From positions 4,092,001-4,156,000 of the forward strand of contig OX621250.1 of assembly GCA_951640165.1 (NCBI GenBank): DNA of 64,000 bases, read 5' to 3'. This DNA is from Pseudoips prasinana (lineage: Eukaryota; Arthropoda; Insecta; Lepidoptera; Nolidae). The notes below the pieces were generated by a model. That model did no database searches. It worked only from the letters and a program-made list of their open reading frames with translations, and was not told the DNA's origin. This document shows, in pieces, positions 42,210 to 52,477 of this stretch. The number at the start of each line of letters is the position of its first letter. The stretch's first letter is position 1. The position numbers and the translations under genes were made by a program.

Positions 42210-45200
42210 AACGTCAACAAGTGTCAAGAGTGACACTGAAAATTTCTTTTACTAAAATATTTTACTGAAAATTTTTGCAAAACAATCATTTAATACCGTT
42301 ATTTACACATATTCAACCTAAAAAACCATATAGATACATTTAATAATGAAACCATACAGCAATACTAAGAAAATTAGAAGACCCAACAAAACCAGAGAAC
42401 ACATAGAAATAATTTTGGCATAAAATGACAACAAGAATTTTTCATTTAAAATGTTGACGCGTCTACGGGCACAAAAAAGACCTCCGGATTCGTCGCTAAG
42501 CTCCGCCTCGCAGGTACCTTCAGGATCAAGTGTTGCGGCTCCTGCAGTTGCGTCGAGTTCCAGCGACGAATATTTCCCTCTACCGTCGTCGCTACCACCA
42601 ACACGGCGTCGGAGAGGCCGGCCGCCAGGCAGCTTGGGACCAACGGGGCAACCGGCCTCGAATAGGATCCCCGCTCCCGGTGGTAAAGTGCCGCGCATGA
42701 GATGGTCTCAGCAAATGAATGAGAATGCCATGCGCGCCTTTTACGGAGCTACAGAGGTAGGAACTAACCTTACAGCGTACCGTGGACGAATGCTTGCTTT
42801 GTTCCAGGTTCTTGAACCAACCGTCAACGTTTCCGCGCAACGACTATCGGATCAGGTGCGGGTTATCCAACGCGGACAAATGTTGAATGACTCCGTACTT
42901 GAGCAAATTCGTTTGGAAGTGCAATGTACCCGTGTCACCCCTGTCTCACCGTCTGCTACATTACCTACAGTGCAAACACAGGATGTTACTTCGGGTCCCG
43001 TAACACCTAGGACCAATGATGTGGACATAGATGACACGGCTACTGTTGTAAGTACTCAGTATAACGATTTTGTGAGGAGCACTTTGGAAGACGTGGTTCG
43101 CGATTACCGATCCGTACCTATACATCTTAAACCACGCTTAGCTCGGTTACCCATGCACAAAAAAAACAAAGCCCTGGTGTGTGCCCTCGACTCAATTCTG
43201 TCCCCATATTTCGACAACTGTGTATCTCTTGAAGACGCACACTCACTAATGTACTGTGGAGCTATTGCTGCTTGCCGTTTAGCCCACGTGAAACTGCCGA
43301 GTTATAATTCGGGTACACAAACCAGATTCATTGTACCGGCATGGCAGAGCAGAATTGAGCGTCGTATCGACCACGCTAGGGTTCTTGTTGGTAAACTCAT
43401 TTCCTTCAGAGAAGGTAACATACGCCCAAGAGTAATTCGTTTTGTTAAACAAGCATTCTTTGGGACAGGAATTTCTGCCCCAGGTTATAACATATCCAAT
43501 GTCACAGAACGCATCGATTTCTGGAAGCAAAAGATTTGTGCATGGGCAAGTCGTATTAAACGGTATAAAAAACGTTCGGAGCGTTATAATCAGAACCACA
43601 TGTTCCAAAGGAACGAAAAATGGGTCTACAGAAACTGGGAGCAATCACATCAAGCAGTAGATGGATGCTCACCAGATGCGGAAATGATATCTACATTTTG
43701 GCGCAGTATTTGGTCAGTACCCGTCTCCTACTCCGAAGGTGACTGGATACAGGACGTTGAGCGAGCATGTGAACCAATAAAAGAAATGGATAATATAAAC
43801 ATACACCAAGAAGACGTAACCAGTGCAGTCCGTCTTATGTCTAACTGGAAGGCACCAGGATCAGATGGACTGCATAATTTTTGGATTAAATGGTTACGTA
43901 GCTCACATGCCCGCTTAGCGTCCCTTTTCCAGGAAGCCTTGCAGTCAAGATTGCTCCCAGAGTTTATGACACTAGGCGTAACCCATTTGCTCTTTAAATC
44001 TGGAAGTTCCGTGGATCCCAAAAACTATAGACCGATAACTTGTCTCCCTACAATGTATAAATTACTTACATCTATTATAAAAACAAAAATCACGAGACAC
44101 GTAGAATCTAATACAATAATGTCTATCTCACAAAATGGTTGTCGCAGTGGGGCCCGCGGTACAAAAGAGCTTCTCCTCATAGATATGACCATTAACCAGC
44201 AGGTTCGTCGAAATCGAAGAAATTTGTTGACATGCTGGATAGACTATAAAAAGGCCTATGACTCTGTGCCGCATGCATGGCTGATGAGGGTACTGGAGTT
44301 GTATAAAATAAATACAACTCTACGTGCCTTCCTTATGTCATGTATGGGGCACTGGAGAACAGTCCTTCTCTGTCCAGGGTCTCAACAAGTACTTGGTAGC
44401 GGCGAACCAATTAGGGTACAGCGAGGAATATTCCAGGGTGATAGTTTAAGTTCACTATGGTTCTGCCTAGCCTTGAATCCCTTAAGCACATTGCTTGAGA
44501 ATTCAGGATTAGGCTATCGGTTGCGCAGAGGAGGTCAAATCATATCACACTTGTTCTACATGGATGACCTAAAAATATTTGCTTCTACCAACTCTCAATT
44601 GACAGGTTTACTAAAGGTTACTGAAAATTTTAGTAACTCTATCAGGATGGAGTTTGGTATTGACAAGTGTGCGGTCATGCATGTAGAACATGGGCACATA
44701 ATGCAATCTGAAGGAATTCAACTTTCAGATTCCATTCACCTTAGGTCCCTCTGCGAGACCGAGACTTATAGATACTTGGGTATGACGGAGGCATTGGGCA
44801 TCAATGATACTGATGTAAAACAGTCATTGCGGGAACGCTTTCTATCCCGCCTTAAAAAAGTTCTGAAAAGTCTTTTAACAGGTGGAAACAAGGTGCGTGC
44901 CTTCAATGGCTGGGTTATGCCAGTGTTGATGTACTCCTTCGGCATACTCAAGTGGACCCAAGCTGAATTAGAAACCCTGGATCGGACGGTCCGTCTACTG
45001 TTAACTTCATACCGCATGCATCATCCTCGTTCATCGGTGATGAGGCTGTACATCCCGCGGAAGTGTGGGGGTCGAGGCTTTTTAAACGCCAAGAACCTAC
45101 ATAACCGCGAGGTGTGTAGCCTCAGGGAGTACTTTCTCCGCACCGCTGTCACGGGGGGTATGCATGCGGAGGTGGTTGCTGTAGATAAAGGCCTAACCCC

Positions 45201-46176
45201 GCTGTCAATGGCAAAAGGAAACTGGCGTAAACCTGTGGTACTTAGCACTGATGAACGCAGGGCAGTGTGGCAGGGCAAGGAGTTACATGGCAGGTTTTAT
45301 CGTGCTCTTCACGCACCCGATGTGGATCTGCTTGCATCTGTGGCTTGGCTACGATGCGGTGAACTATTTGCTGAGACTGAGGGTTTTGTCTGTGCAATTA
45401 TGGATGAAGTTATGATGACGAGAAACTACCGGAGATATATTCTAAAAGATGGCACAAACGATGTTTGTCGAGCATGTCATCGCCCCGGTGAATCCCTCAG
45501 ACATATTGTCTCCGGTTGTTCTCGACTAGCAAATGGTGAATATTTGCACAGACACAACCTCGTAGCCAGGATTATTCATCAACAACTTGCTCTGCGACAT
45601 GGCCTTGTAGCTTCAGAGGTGCCTTATTACAGGTATGCACCTGCGCCAGTTCTGGATAATGGTACTATCACGTTATACTGGGATCGATCTATCATTACAG
45701 ACAGGACTGTGATTGCCAACAAACCTGATATTGTAATGATAGATCGACAAAAACGCTGCACAGTGATGGTTGATGTTACCATCCCGCATGATGAAAATCT
45801 TCTGAAGGCTGAAAAAGAAAAAGAAATTAAATATTTGGATCTTGCGCGGGAGATTGTCAGCATGTGGGATGTTGACTCAGCTATCATTGTACCGATAGTC
45901 GTTTCTGCTAATGGATTAATAGCAAAGAGCCTCGAAAAACACCTAAAGAGGCTGACGCTAGGCGGTTGGGTCAAGAACAAAATCCAAAAAGCGGTGCTTT
46001 TGGACACGGCTCGCATTGTCAGGAGGTTCCTGTCTCTAGAGTCGTAACCTCCGGTAGCATAGACCCTGTTCCTGCTGCCGGTTGCAAATCCTATTTTTTA
46101 TATTTTAAAATGTATATTTCTGTTTTTTATATATTTTAAAATGTATTTAATAAGAAATATATATGAATAAATGATG
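42207..46176 (+). mobile_element. Full-length Dong/R4-type non-LTR retrotransposon in a TAA run
   Basis: A single 1198-codon ORF is preceded by ~240 bp of 5'UTR and followed by ~130 bp of 3'UTR ending ATGAATAAATGATG. RT plus a C-terminal restriction-like endonuclease, with no APE domain, places it among early-branching LINEs of the R2/R4 type. Dong of Bombyx mori is known to insert in TAA repeats, and this copy does the same, inside the tail of a minus-oriented SINE-B. There are no stops or frameshifts in the ORF. No poly(A) tail and no obvious target duplication are visible, because the flank is simple-sequence. Confidence 0.9.
42451..46047 (+). CDS. RT and restriction-like endonuclease of Dong/R4-type element, intact
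   Basis: 1198 residues, uninterrupted. The N-terminus (about 1-65) is serine/proline-rich with RRRRGRPPG at 52-60, an AT-hook-like motif. I see no R2-type zinc finger or Myb domain. RT spans about 450-800: WKAPGSDGLHNFWIKW, KNYRPITCLPTMYKLL, CWIDYKKAYDSVPH, GIFQGDSLSSLWFCL and YMDD at 703-706. A C-x2-C-x8-H-x4-C knuckle lies at 1006-1023. The restriction-like endonuclease follows, with KPDIVM (D1093) and VDVTIP (D1108), then a lysine-rich stretch. This enzyme would nick the target and prime reverse transcription there. The ATG at 42451 follows an AT-rich leader and is the first in frame that I can support. Confidence 0.92.
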   Translation: MLTRLRAQKRPPDSSLSSASQVPSGSSVAAPAVASSSSDEYFPLPSSLPPTRRRRGRPPGSLGPTGQPASNRIPAPGGKVPRMRWSQQMNENAMRAFYGATEVGTNLTAYRGRMLALFQVLEPTVNVSAQRLSDQVRVIQRGQMLNDSVLEQIRLEVQCTRVTPVSPSATLPTVQTQDVTSGPVTPRTNDVDIDDTATVVSTQYNDFVRSTLEDVVRDYRSVPIHLKPRLARLPMHKKNKALVCALDSILSPYFDNCVSLEDAHSLMYCGAIAACRLAHVKLPSYNSGTQTRFIVPAWQSRIERRIDHARVLVGKLISFREGNIRPRVIRFVKQAFFGTGISAPGYNISNVTERIDFWKQKICAWASRIKRYKKRSERYNQNHMFQRNEKWVYRNWEQSHQAVDGCSPDAEMISTFWRSIWSVPVSYSEGDWIQDVERACEPIKEMDNINIHQEDVTSAVRLMSNWKAPGSDGLHNFWIKWLRSSHARLASLFQEALQSRLLPEFMTLGVTHLLFKSGSSVDPKNYRPITCLPTMYKLLTSIIKTKITRHVESNTIMSISQNGCRSGARGTKELLLIDMTINQQVRRNRRNLLTCWIDYKKAYDSVPHAWLMRVLELYKINTTLRAFLMSCMGHWRTVLLCPGSQQVLGSGEPIRVQRGIFQGDSLSSLWFCLALNPLSTLLENSGLGYRLRRGGQIISHLFYMDDLKIFASTNSQLTGLLKVTENFSNSIRMEFGIDKCAVMHVEHGHIMQSEGIQLSDSIHLRSLCETETYRYLGMTEALGINDTDVKQSLRERFLSRLKKVLKSLLTGGNKVRAFNGWVMPVLMYSFGILKWTQAELETLDRTVRLLLTSYRMHHPRSSVMRLYIPRKCGGRGFLNAKNLHNREVCSLREYFLRTAVTGGMHAEVVAVDKGLTPLSMAKGNWRKPVVLSTDERRAVWQGKELHGRFYRALHAPDVDLLASVAWLRCGELFAETEGFVCAIMDEVMMTRNYRRYILKDGTNDVCRACHRPGESLRHIVSGCSRLANGEYLHRHNLVARIIHQQLALRHGLVASEVPYYRYAPAPVLDNGTITLYWDRSIITDRTVIANKPDIVMIDRQKRCTVMVDVTIPHDENLLKAEKEKEIKYLDLAREIVSMWDVDSAIIVPIVVSANGLIAKSLEKHLKRLTLGGWVKNKIQKAVLLDTARIVRRFLSLES

Positions 46177-46177
46177 A

Positions 46178-46409
46178 TCTAAGGACAATGTCACACAGAT
46201 CATCCTAGCCCCAAACTAAGCAAAGCTTGTACTATGGGTACCAGGTGACGATATACATACTTATATAGACTTATATACATAGAAAACATCCATGACTCAG
46301 AAACAAATATTCGTGCTCATCACACAAATATTTGTACTTACCGGGATTCGAACCCAGGACCACTAGCTTCGTAGGCAGGAGCACTACCAACTAGGCTACA
46401 GTGACCGTC
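46178..46409 (-). mobile_element. tRNA-derived SINE, family B (minus), host of Dong insertion
   Basis: From TCTAAGGACAATGTCACAC to GGCTACAGTGACCG. Other copies continue leftwards into (TAA)n; here that tail is split by the Dong-type element. Confidence 0.88.
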
Positions 46410-46472
46410 GCCTAGTTGGTAACCTCAATGGTAGGTTAGTTTCGAATTGTATTATTACATAACAAATAATGA

Positions 46473-46995
46473 CGGGGCGGTTGGCGTGGTTGGCAAATGC
46501 TTGTCTTTCACGCGCTGGTCATGGATTGGATTCCCATCCAGGACAGATACTTGTGGGATGAACATGTCTGTGTAATTATCTATATATAAGTTTGTATTTA
46601 CTAAAATTGACCACTGTAGCTGGGAAAAGCTCGCTGAAAATAGAGTTGAATGGCGCAAACGTGTAGTGGAGGGTCGTAAGATCTGTGATAAAGCCTGATT
46701 CGGAGTACTTGCTGATAAGAGACAGAAGCGACATGAAAGCGGCTCGGCACCAACCACCGCAAACTTCTCTTGTCACGCCTGCGGCAGGCTATGTCGCTCT
46801 CGCATCGGTTTGTTTAGCCACCATAAGAAATGTCTCTCAGACATTGCGCCGTAAATCGTCTGTAACAGACGCAAAGGCCATATATATATTTACTAAAGAA
46901 AAGTATGTAAGATATCAGTTATCTGGTTTGCATAGTACAAGCTCTGCTTAGTTTAGGATCAGATGGCCGTGTGTGAATTATGTACCAGGATATTA
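46473..46995 (+). mobile_element. tRNA-derived SINE, family A (plus), split by a LINE tail
   Basis: Head TTGGCGTGGTTGGCAAATGC and GATTGGATTCCCATCCAGG. The body is broken at TATTTACTA (46594-46602) and resumes at about 46888 with TATTTACTAAAGAAAAG, ending GTACCAGGATATTATTA. Confidence 0.85.
46603..46887 (+). mobile_element. LINE 3' end inserted in SINE-A
   Basis: Matches 31043-31350 (GACCACTGTAGCTGGGAAAA to GCAAAGGCCATATATATA), with the C-terminal zinc-finger codons. TATTTACTA on both sides is a 9-bp target duplication. Strongly 5'-truncated; one in-frame TGA replaces a codon near 46697. Confidence 0.87.
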
Positions 46996-47034
46996 TTATA
47001 AAACATATACTTAATGTAATTCAATGCCATTATG

Positions 47035-47115
47035 GTGATAGTACACAAAGAGGCGCTGCTGCCCTATCTCAGGGAGATACTCTCTCGGTTAGACTATTAC
47101 ACCCCCCACAATAAA
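47035..47115. repeat. CATCCCGTG-family repeat fragment
   Basis: GGCGCTGCTGCCCTATCTCA and GATACTCTCTCGG. Short and diverged. Confidence 0.45.
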
Positions 47116-47162
47116 CCGAAATAAATATCCAAAGTTGTATTGTATGTAAGTTGTCGATTGTA

Positions 47163-47405
47163 TACCGTAGCCTAGTTGGTAGTGCACCTGCCTACGAACC
47201 TGGTCCTGGATTCGAATCCCGGTAAGTGCAAATATTTGTGTGATGAGCACGAATATTTGTTTCTGAGTCATGGGTGTTTTCTATGTATTTATCTATCTAT
47301 ATAAGTATGTATATCGTCGCCTGGTACCTACCCATAGTACAAGCTTTGCTTAGTTTGGGGCTAGGATGATCTGTGTGACATTGTCCCAAGATATTATTAT
47401 TAAGA
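47163..47405 (+). mobile_element. tRNA-derived SINE, family B (plus)
   Basis: CCGTAGCCTAGTTGGTAGTG, a shortened B-box region GGATTCGAATCCCGG, and tail CATTGTCCCAAGATATTATT. A Helitron starts within its tail. Confidence 0.87.
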
Positions 47406-47407
47406 TA

Positions 47408-47727
47408 CTAGCTGTGCCCCGCGGTTTTACTCGCGTTATATTTTATTAATTATTACAGTTCCTCCCCCGTAGGTGATATCGTGATTATATGTAGCCTATA
47501 TGTTGACCCGACCTCTTAGTAATATTCATACACAATTTGAAGTAAATCCATGCAGTACTTTTTGAGTTTAGCCCGGACATACATACAGAAAAACAGATAA
47601 ACAGACAAAAATTCTAAAAACTATATTTTTGGCTTCGATATCGATAGTAGATCACGTCCCAAGTATCCTTTAAAAAAATATTCAATGTACAGTTTTGACT
47701 TTCCTACGATTTTATTATATGTATAGA
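47408..47727 (-). mobile_element. Non-autonomous Helitron in SINE-B tail (minus)
   Basis: The minus strand runs from TCTATACATATAATAAAATC (47727) to GTAAAACCGCGGGGCACAGCTAG (47408). Same family as 20241-20557. Confidence 0.85.
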
Positions 47728-47756
47728 TTATAATAAATCAAGGAATATGCTTTATA

Positions 47757-49359
47757 TCCAAACTAATATTATAAATGCGAAAGTAACTCTGTCTGTCTGT
47801 CTTTCTGTCTGTCTGTCTTTGCTTCACGCCTAAACTACTGAACCGATTTGTGTGAAATTTGGTACAGACATAGCTTGGAACTTGAGAAAGGACATAGGAT
47901 AGTTTTTATTACAAAAAATAAAATAAAAAATAAAATTTATTCCGGACATACAGCGCCATCTATTGGTCAAGAGTCGGCATCAACTCAGTACTGAAAATTC
48001 ATCGGAAAAATGTAAATAAATAGTAAAAAGGTATGAAAATAATAATATAATAAAAATATAATATAATACAACTTTTAGTACAAAGAAAATGCCCTAACGG
48101 AGTATAGATAATTCTATTAGTACTATATTATGTCGAGTTGGTGATCGCGCAATGGTGTCGATCATTACACGAGTTCGGTTCATGTTATTGTTTTAATTCA
48201 TCGGAAAAAAGTAAATAAATAGTAAAAAGGTATGTAAAAAATAATATCAATATAATAAAACTTTTAGTACAAAGAAAATGCCCGAACGGAGTATAGATAA
48301 ATAATCCGAGTTGTCACTATGCTCGATAGATGGCGTTGGGATGGCAAATTGTGGATAGCACATACAATTTAAAAAATAGTGTCTATCCGGATTTACGCGC
48401 TAATATCGAAAATCGGGAATGGTTATGCGAAAGGGAGATATTGGCGCCAATAAATGAAATAGTAGGCCGGATAAATGACCAAATTATGTCTGACGTAGAG
48501 AGAGATGTCATCGAGTATCTATCAGTATAACGTCGTGGATACCGAGAAAGTGACATCTTACCCAGCAGAGTTTCTCAACAAGTTGAGGCTTTCTCACAAG
48601 TTGAGGCTGAAAGTTGGAGTTCCTGTGATGCTTATGAGAAACCTAGATCCACCAAGGCTATGTAACGGCACACGGTTACAAGTAATCTATTTAGGACGGA
48701 ATGTCATTAAAGCCGTTATTATGACTGGAATGGCAAAAGGCGAAACTGTAATTATTCCCCGCATTCCCATCATTCCAACTGATTTGCCATTCCAATTCAA
48801 AAGAGTTCAGTTTCCGCTGAAATCTGCGTTTGCAATAACCATAAATAAAGCCCAAGGGCAAACGCTTAAAGTTGCGGGGGTACATCTTGAAAAATACTGT
48901 TTTTCCCATGGACAACTCTACGATGCGTGCTCAAGAGTGTCAAAACCACAAGACCTATATATTTTTGCAAAGGATGGCAAAACTAAAAACGTGGTATACA
49001 GAAATGTCTTGGTGTAAGAAACTTTAATAATCTTTAAAGCCTAAAATAGTAGAAAATTTGTCAAGCGAGAAACAGTATTTTTTTCTGAAATGGCAAATCA
49101 AAATAATATTTTGAAAATAAGGGAAAAATAACATTTTCGCCTTTTTCGATCGGCAATAACGGCTTTAATGCCCTAAGTGAGTATACATATCTTCAATTCA
49201 AACGCAGAGCTCATTATGTTGATTTTTGAAGAGTTCCCTAGAATATCTTCCACATTTCATTTTTGAAGAGATCCCTCGAGATTGGGAACTATGTGGGTAA
49301 AACCAAAAATCTGCTGGAAGTCACTATTCCACGCGAACGAAGTCGCGGGCAAAAGCTAG
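47757..49359 (+). mobile_element. Helitron carrying a helicase fragment
   Basis: Starts TCCAAACTAATATTATAAAT and ends CGAACGAAGTCGCGGGCAAAAGCTAG, with the GC-rich 3' hairpin region and CTAG at 49356-49359, followed by T. The 5' 200 bp resemble the non-autonomous copy at 19448. Internally it has a ~100-bp direct duplication (TCATCGGAAAAATGTAAATA at 48000 and TCATCGGAAAAAAGTAAATA at 48199) and the last part of a Pif1-type helicase. Rep and most of the helicase are missing, so it is an internally deleted, non-autonomous derivative. Confidence 0.85.
48330..49017 (+). pseudogene. C-terminal fragment of Helitron Pif1-like helicase
   Basis: Two overlapping frames, 48330-48530 and 48505-49017, joined by a frame change near 48510. 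The first has ENREWLCEREILAPINEIV and the second LKVGVPVMLMRNLDPP, CNGTRLQV, FPLKSAFAITINKAQGQTL and FSHGQLYDACSRV. These are the late motifs (V-VI region) of Pif1/RecD-type helicases as found at the end of Helitron RepHel proteins. The Walker A motif, nuclease HUH site and zinc finger are absent. It cannot act as a transposase by itself. It keeps its normal place just before the Helitron 3' end, so it is residual rather than captured host sequence. Confidence 0.9.
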
Positions 49360-49448
49360 TATGTACTATGACTAGACAATGCTGTGTGGCTGACGGCAAA
49401 TAATATTAGCCTCCCATATCATCCCGTGGGTGCGTCTAAATTTTTTTA

Positions 49449-51248
49449 TTATTTTTTTATATCAGATGGCGACAAACGAGCAAGCGGGTCGCCTGATGGT
49501 AAGTGATCACCGCCGCCCATGGACACTCGCAACACCAGACGAGTCGCGGGTGCGTTGCTAACACAATTGCTGCTACAAGTGTTGCTGTTATATGAGTCTG
49601 GAAACACGTCGTTTGGAAGGTTGTTCCACAGCTTTGCCGTCCGTATGATGAAAGAGGAAGCAAAACGCTTCGTACGGCATAATGGGATGTCAACGACATA
49701 GCGATGGAGAGCCTCCCGACGCCTCGTAGTCCGATGAAAAAAGGGAGATGGAAGGATAAGTTCATGGAGGTTTTGAGCGCATTCTCCATGAAACAGCCTG
49801 TAGAAAACCGATAAGCTTGCAACCTGACGCCGATGATCCAAGTTTTGCAGCTTTTTACTTGTTAGGTCTCTATCGTCGATTATCCTGCGAGCGCGTCTGT
49901 CTATCGAATGCAAAGAGTCTAGCTGATACTTTGCAGAGCCGTCCCAAAGATGAGAGCAGTACTCCATGCAGGGTCGGACTTGAGCTTTGTATAGATTTAG
50001 AAGCTGTTCCCTCGTGAAGTACCGTCTTACCTTAATAAGTATACCAAGCTTTTTGGCAGAGACCTTAGCTTTGGACTCGATGGACTGGCTGAAGTTCAGA
50101 TCGCAAGATAAATTGAGACCCAATAAGTCTAGGTGATTGGAAATCGGTACAGACACATCACGGAATATAGGTGTCCGATAGAACGGGGTCTTCTTGGTGG
50201 AGAAAAGACACGCCTGTGTCTTGGTGGCATTGAAATCGACCCTGTTTACAATACCCCAATCAGATATAACCTGGAGAGTCGAGTTCATCCGTTCTACCAT
50301 ACTCTCTCTGAGAGAATCGGTTGTGCTGCTACTAGCCCGTGGATCGGATATGTAGCTCTCTGAGACTGTGCTGTCATCTGCGTACCCATAAATACCGGGT
50401 AAAAGCAGGTCATTAATGTGCAGCAAAAAGAGCGTAGCTGAGAGAACAGATCCCTGAGGAACACCCGCATTAATGGCCTTGAGATCTGAAGAGCAGCCAT
50501 CAATGACCACTCTTATAGACCGCCCAGTCAGGAAATCCGAAATCCAGGTGCACAAGCCAGAAGGTAGTCCATGTGATGGAAGCTTGTTGAGCAGACTATT
50601 ATGCCAGACCCTATCGAAAGCCTTCGAGATGTCAAACGAAACCGCTAAGGCTTCACCGTGCCTCTCAATTGCTTCGCCCCAGAGGTGAGTCACAAGCACT
50701 AAAAGATCTCCTGTAGATCGATTTCGACGAAAGCCGAATTGGCGATCACACAGAAGATCATTGTTCTCGAGATGCTTGAAGATTTGGGCGTTCAATACAC
50801 GTTCCATAATCTTACAGAGTATGGAGGTCATTGCAATGGGTCTGTAATTCGACGAGTCTGCACGGTTACCCTTCTTGGGTATGGGTTGAACATTTGCAAG
50901 CATCCATGATTTGGGTACACGACCCCATCTCAGAGAGAGCCGGAATAGGCGTGTGAGTATAGGGGACAACTCAGGTGCACACGAATTAAGCACTACCGCC
51001 GGGATCTCATCGGGTCCACTGGCCTTACTCACATCTAGTCCACGCAGCACTTTTAGGACCTCTTTTTTGTGTATATGGACATCCGACATTTCGGAGCCAC
51101 AGTGAGGAATCTGTGGTGGAGGTTGGCTGCATGTATCTAGGGAAGAGTTGCTAGCGAAAAGGTTTGCGAGTAATTCCGCTTTCTCTTTTGCATTGTGGGC
51201 TAGTGCCCACCTTCGGGTTTTTGCAGTGGAGGTACTGAAGAACGGCAA
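49449..51248 (-). pseudogene. Reverse transcriptase of CR1/Jockey-group LINE
   Basis: 599 codons open. RT motifs in order: SKASGPDEIPAVVLN, NYRPIAMTSILCKIMERV, QFGFRRNRSTGDLLV, SFDISKAFDRVWH, GVPQGSVLSATLFLLHIN and YADD at 50373-50384. The thumb is followed by EYCSHLWDGSAKYQLDSL and a C-terminal AKLWNNLPNDVFP signature. There is no RNase H. The frame is separated from the upstream endonuclease remnant by a stop and shift between 51250 and 51310, so it is part of a broken ORF2. The RT core looks undamaged. Confidence 0.88.
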
Positions 51249-51309
51249 AAGTTCGCTTCAACCGATTTGGCCAGGGACCAAAAAGCTTTGCTACCCTTAG
51301 GGTAGCTAG

Positions 51310-51798
51310 CTAGTTTAGAGCCAATTCGGGCGATGTGAAACGGGCTCTTCTTAATACTTTTTTGCTTATCTTGGCGGCTTTATTAAAGGCTTTCTTTTTA
51401 TTGTGTATATCTGACGCCCTAGTACTTCGCGCGTGTGCCAATTCCACGTACGCCGTCTGCTTAAGGGCCCCACTAATGTGGCACTCGGTATTGTACCACG
51501 GACGGGCTGCACAATCGGTGGACACATCAGAATAATATGGGATAAAGTATTCCATACCCTGCCGTATAACATCAACTTTAGCATCGGCGCAAATTGAAGG
51601 GTCGTCAGATACGAAGCACGTCGCGCGCCAAGGATACGAAGCAAAAAAGTGCCGCATCTCATCCCAATCTGCTGACTTATATCGCCACATCCGCCTGTTT
51701 CCCTTTGGGCTTATATCAGGTGCAGAAAAGTGGGATACAGATTTCACCAGACAGTGGTCAGAGCTCTCTAAAGGGGACGTTACGTTACTTTTCATCAC
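51310..51798 (-). pseudogene. Endonuclease-to-RT linker of the same LINE
   Basis: The minus frame begins just before PLESSDHCLVKSV, the terminal SDH motif of APE endonucleases. It continues through the linker (RMWRYKSADWDEM, RPWYNTECHISGALK, KKAFNKAAKISK). Upstream in phase, about 51870-51800, are KVISVYCP and RWLFDRFNNV. The frame is lost near 51310. Confidence 0.8.
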
Positions 51799-51947
51799 AT
51801 TATTAAAACGATCGAATAACCACCTAATTGGACAGTAAACACTAATAACCTTAATCCTTGTTTAATTAAATACAGAGTCAAACAAAATTTCAGACATATT
51901 TTACAATGATTTGTGGGTAGATGTCGAATCTATGACCCTCAGGATAT

Positions 51948-51989
51948 AGGTGGCGACCGCGAACCGGTAAACTCAGCGTGGGCAGGCTA
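51948..51989 (+). pseudogene. RTE-type tail scrap
   Basis: GGTGGCGACCGCGAACCGG then CAGCGTGGGCAGGC. Only about 40 bp survive. Confidence 0.5.
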
Positions 51990-52477
51990 TTGTTTTTGTT
52001 TAGATTTGCATTGTATGTCTCCTGAAAAATTCAAAAAACTCCAAAAAAATGGGATTTTTGAAAACTTTCCGCCAATCTTCACTAACAATAGTGTCTAGCT
52101 TGATGGTCACAGTTCTAAACTAACCTCACCCAAATAACTCCCGGAAAACTCATCTCTATCCTAATATGGAAGTTGCTCTCTCTGTATTTCTAGTCACTCA
52201 ATTAGTAATTTAGTCACACGGCTAGAATTTTGATATCTGAAATGGATTAATTATAACCCACTTTTTGTAAGCTCGTTTTGGATTTTATTATTAATTACAA
52301 TATTCGTCGTTAGTTTAGTTAATTATTCGCTTACTCAAATTCATATTATTAAAACAGTATCTCAACATCAGTCGCTAAGTATTTTTGTATTCTATCGTTT
52401 TATAAATCCCATTTTTATACGTGCTCATTTGCTAAATCGTATCTGTAGCAAAAATCATGCGAAAGGAACATAGTTTT
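51990..52477. other. AT-rich DNA, no supportable gene
   Basis: No repeat terminus or coding signature recognised. Confidence 0.45.

Larger units (their letters stand above)
49441..51870 (-). mobile_element. 5'-truncated CR1/Jockey-group LINE (minus)
   Basis: The minus strand carries the end of an endonuclease, a full RT, and a 3' end GACCCGCTTGCTCGTTTGTCG followed by TATAAAAAAATAATAAAAAAA (49441-49462). Truncated at its 5' end near 51870. Between SVYCP (about 51845) and ESSDHC there is too little sequence for a whole endonuclease, so an internal deletion is likely. Confidence 0.85.

Noticed and set aside
48330..49017. Host PIF1 helicase gene
   Set aside because: Only the terminal motifs are present and they sit directly upstream of a Helitron 3' end.
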